Assembly: GCF_051020975.1 (NCBI RefSeq)
Contig: NC_135037.1
Location: 1,178,001 to 1,242,000 of the forward strand
DNA: 64,000 nt
Direction of reading: 5' to 3'
Source: Osmia lignaria lignaria
Lineage: Eukaryota > Arthropoda > Insecta > Hymenoptera > Megachilidae
Shown here one piece after another: positions 63,396 through 64,000 of this stretch. Both the position numbers and the translations under genes were made by a program. The notes under the pieces are model-generated. The model saw nothing but the letters and a program-made list of their open reading frames with translations. It did not search any database and was not told where the DNA came from. How positions within the stretch are numbered: the stretch's first letter is position 1; every line of letters starts with the position of its first letter.

Positions 63396-64000
63396 AATTT
63401 ACAGCGGCAGTCATCACTATCCACCGTGGCAATAAGCGCGTGATAATATTATTAACATAAAGTTTAAGTTTTCTATATTTTCTGTTATTATTATGATCAG
63501 TATTTTATGGATTAGCAGTGTGTTTCTAGTTAGTAAATTTAAATTGCACAAATTATTACATAATTGTTCTAAAAATCGAAACGCTTTTACTTTTTCATTA
63601 CGTTTAAAAATGAAGAGCAATGTCTAATTATGTTGTTTACAGATAAATTCAGTATAAGCATAAGAAGATACATTTAATGTTATATAAGGTACACTTCATG
63701 TAACATTTCCCCCCCCCCCCCACACCATCACCGGATTATCTGATATAAACTGAACGCATACAAAATCTACCCCGCTACAATTTCCACGATACGCAGAAAG
63801 GCGATACAGGGTTGCAACGCAACAAAGGCTAAGTCGATACAATTTTACATGAAAGGTATCTCTATGACCTCGTTACACGATAGAAGAAGGTCGTCGAATA
63901 TGTAATGGAGTCTATTTTCATGAGTAAAAGTTACATTTATATTCAAAGTTTTACATTTTCTTTCAGTAAAGAAAATGTTACCAACACAAGCTATGATAAA
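63396..64000. other. AT-rich end of window
   Basis: No gene recognised. A 13-nt C run lies at 63709-63721, followed by CACCGGATTATCTGATAT, similar to the CCGGATTATC phrase near 55109. Confidence 0.5.

Overview
The window looks like nuclear DNA from an insect. It is strongly AT-rich, has short coding exons separated by large introns, carries scattered TTAGG-type (insect telomere-type) motifs, and is packed with DNA-transposon relics and MITEs. The transposon mix (mariner, Tc1, pogo/Tigger, hAT, piggyBac-like, gypsy) plus a DUF4806 gene suggests Hymenoptera, perhaps an ant, but this is an inference. I see no prokaryotic operons, rRNA, tRNA or CRISPR.

Host coding sequence is sparse. The best-supported gene is on the minus strand: three phase-compatible exons (23078-22975, 22762-22646, 16084-15888) encode part of a single-pass membrane protein whose membrane and juxtamembrane segment resembles the FNDC4/FNDC5 (irisin-type) family. 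On the plus strand, two phase-compatible exons (36467-36626, 36838-36959) encode the C-terminus of a DUF4806 protein and are followed by poly(A) signals. A second plus-strand pair (49955-50040, 53014-53157) is a plausible but unrecognised gene end. A C2H2 zinc-finger relic lies near 27.8-28.05 kb.

Most of the rest is repeats. Left part (0-15 kb): an LTR, a foldback element, a pogo-like MITE with internal subrepeats, a Tigger/pogo transposase fragment, and a mariner relic split by a hAT MITE with a perfect 8-bp target duplication. Middle-left (16-23 kb): the large intron of the membrane-protein gene holds a three-level nest, in which a TA-target MITE contains a GC-rich element that contains a 1.48-kb pogo-like element. 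Middle (25-43 kb): more copies of the same TA MITE, GTAC-target palindromic MITEs, long foldbacks, a BEL/Pao-like LTR, and a gypsy relic whose gag zinc knuckle is interrupted by a MITE. Right part (45-64 kb): a second copy of the first LTR family (with hAT inserted), a piggyBac-like TTAA MITE nested in the TA MITE, a foldback with a perfect 8-bp duplication, more palindromes, and an uninterrupted second copy of the GC-rich element.

The most interesting signal is in that GC-rich element. Its two copies (19962-20033 and 63269-63362) each carry most of a type III hammerhead ribozyme: stem I TGGGGC/GCCCCA, a CTGAYGA-like core, stem II GTCT/AGAC, GAAA, and (right copy) stem III GGTGT/ACACC with a TC cleavage position. 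Each copy has different lesions, and comparing the two suggests a canonical ancestor.
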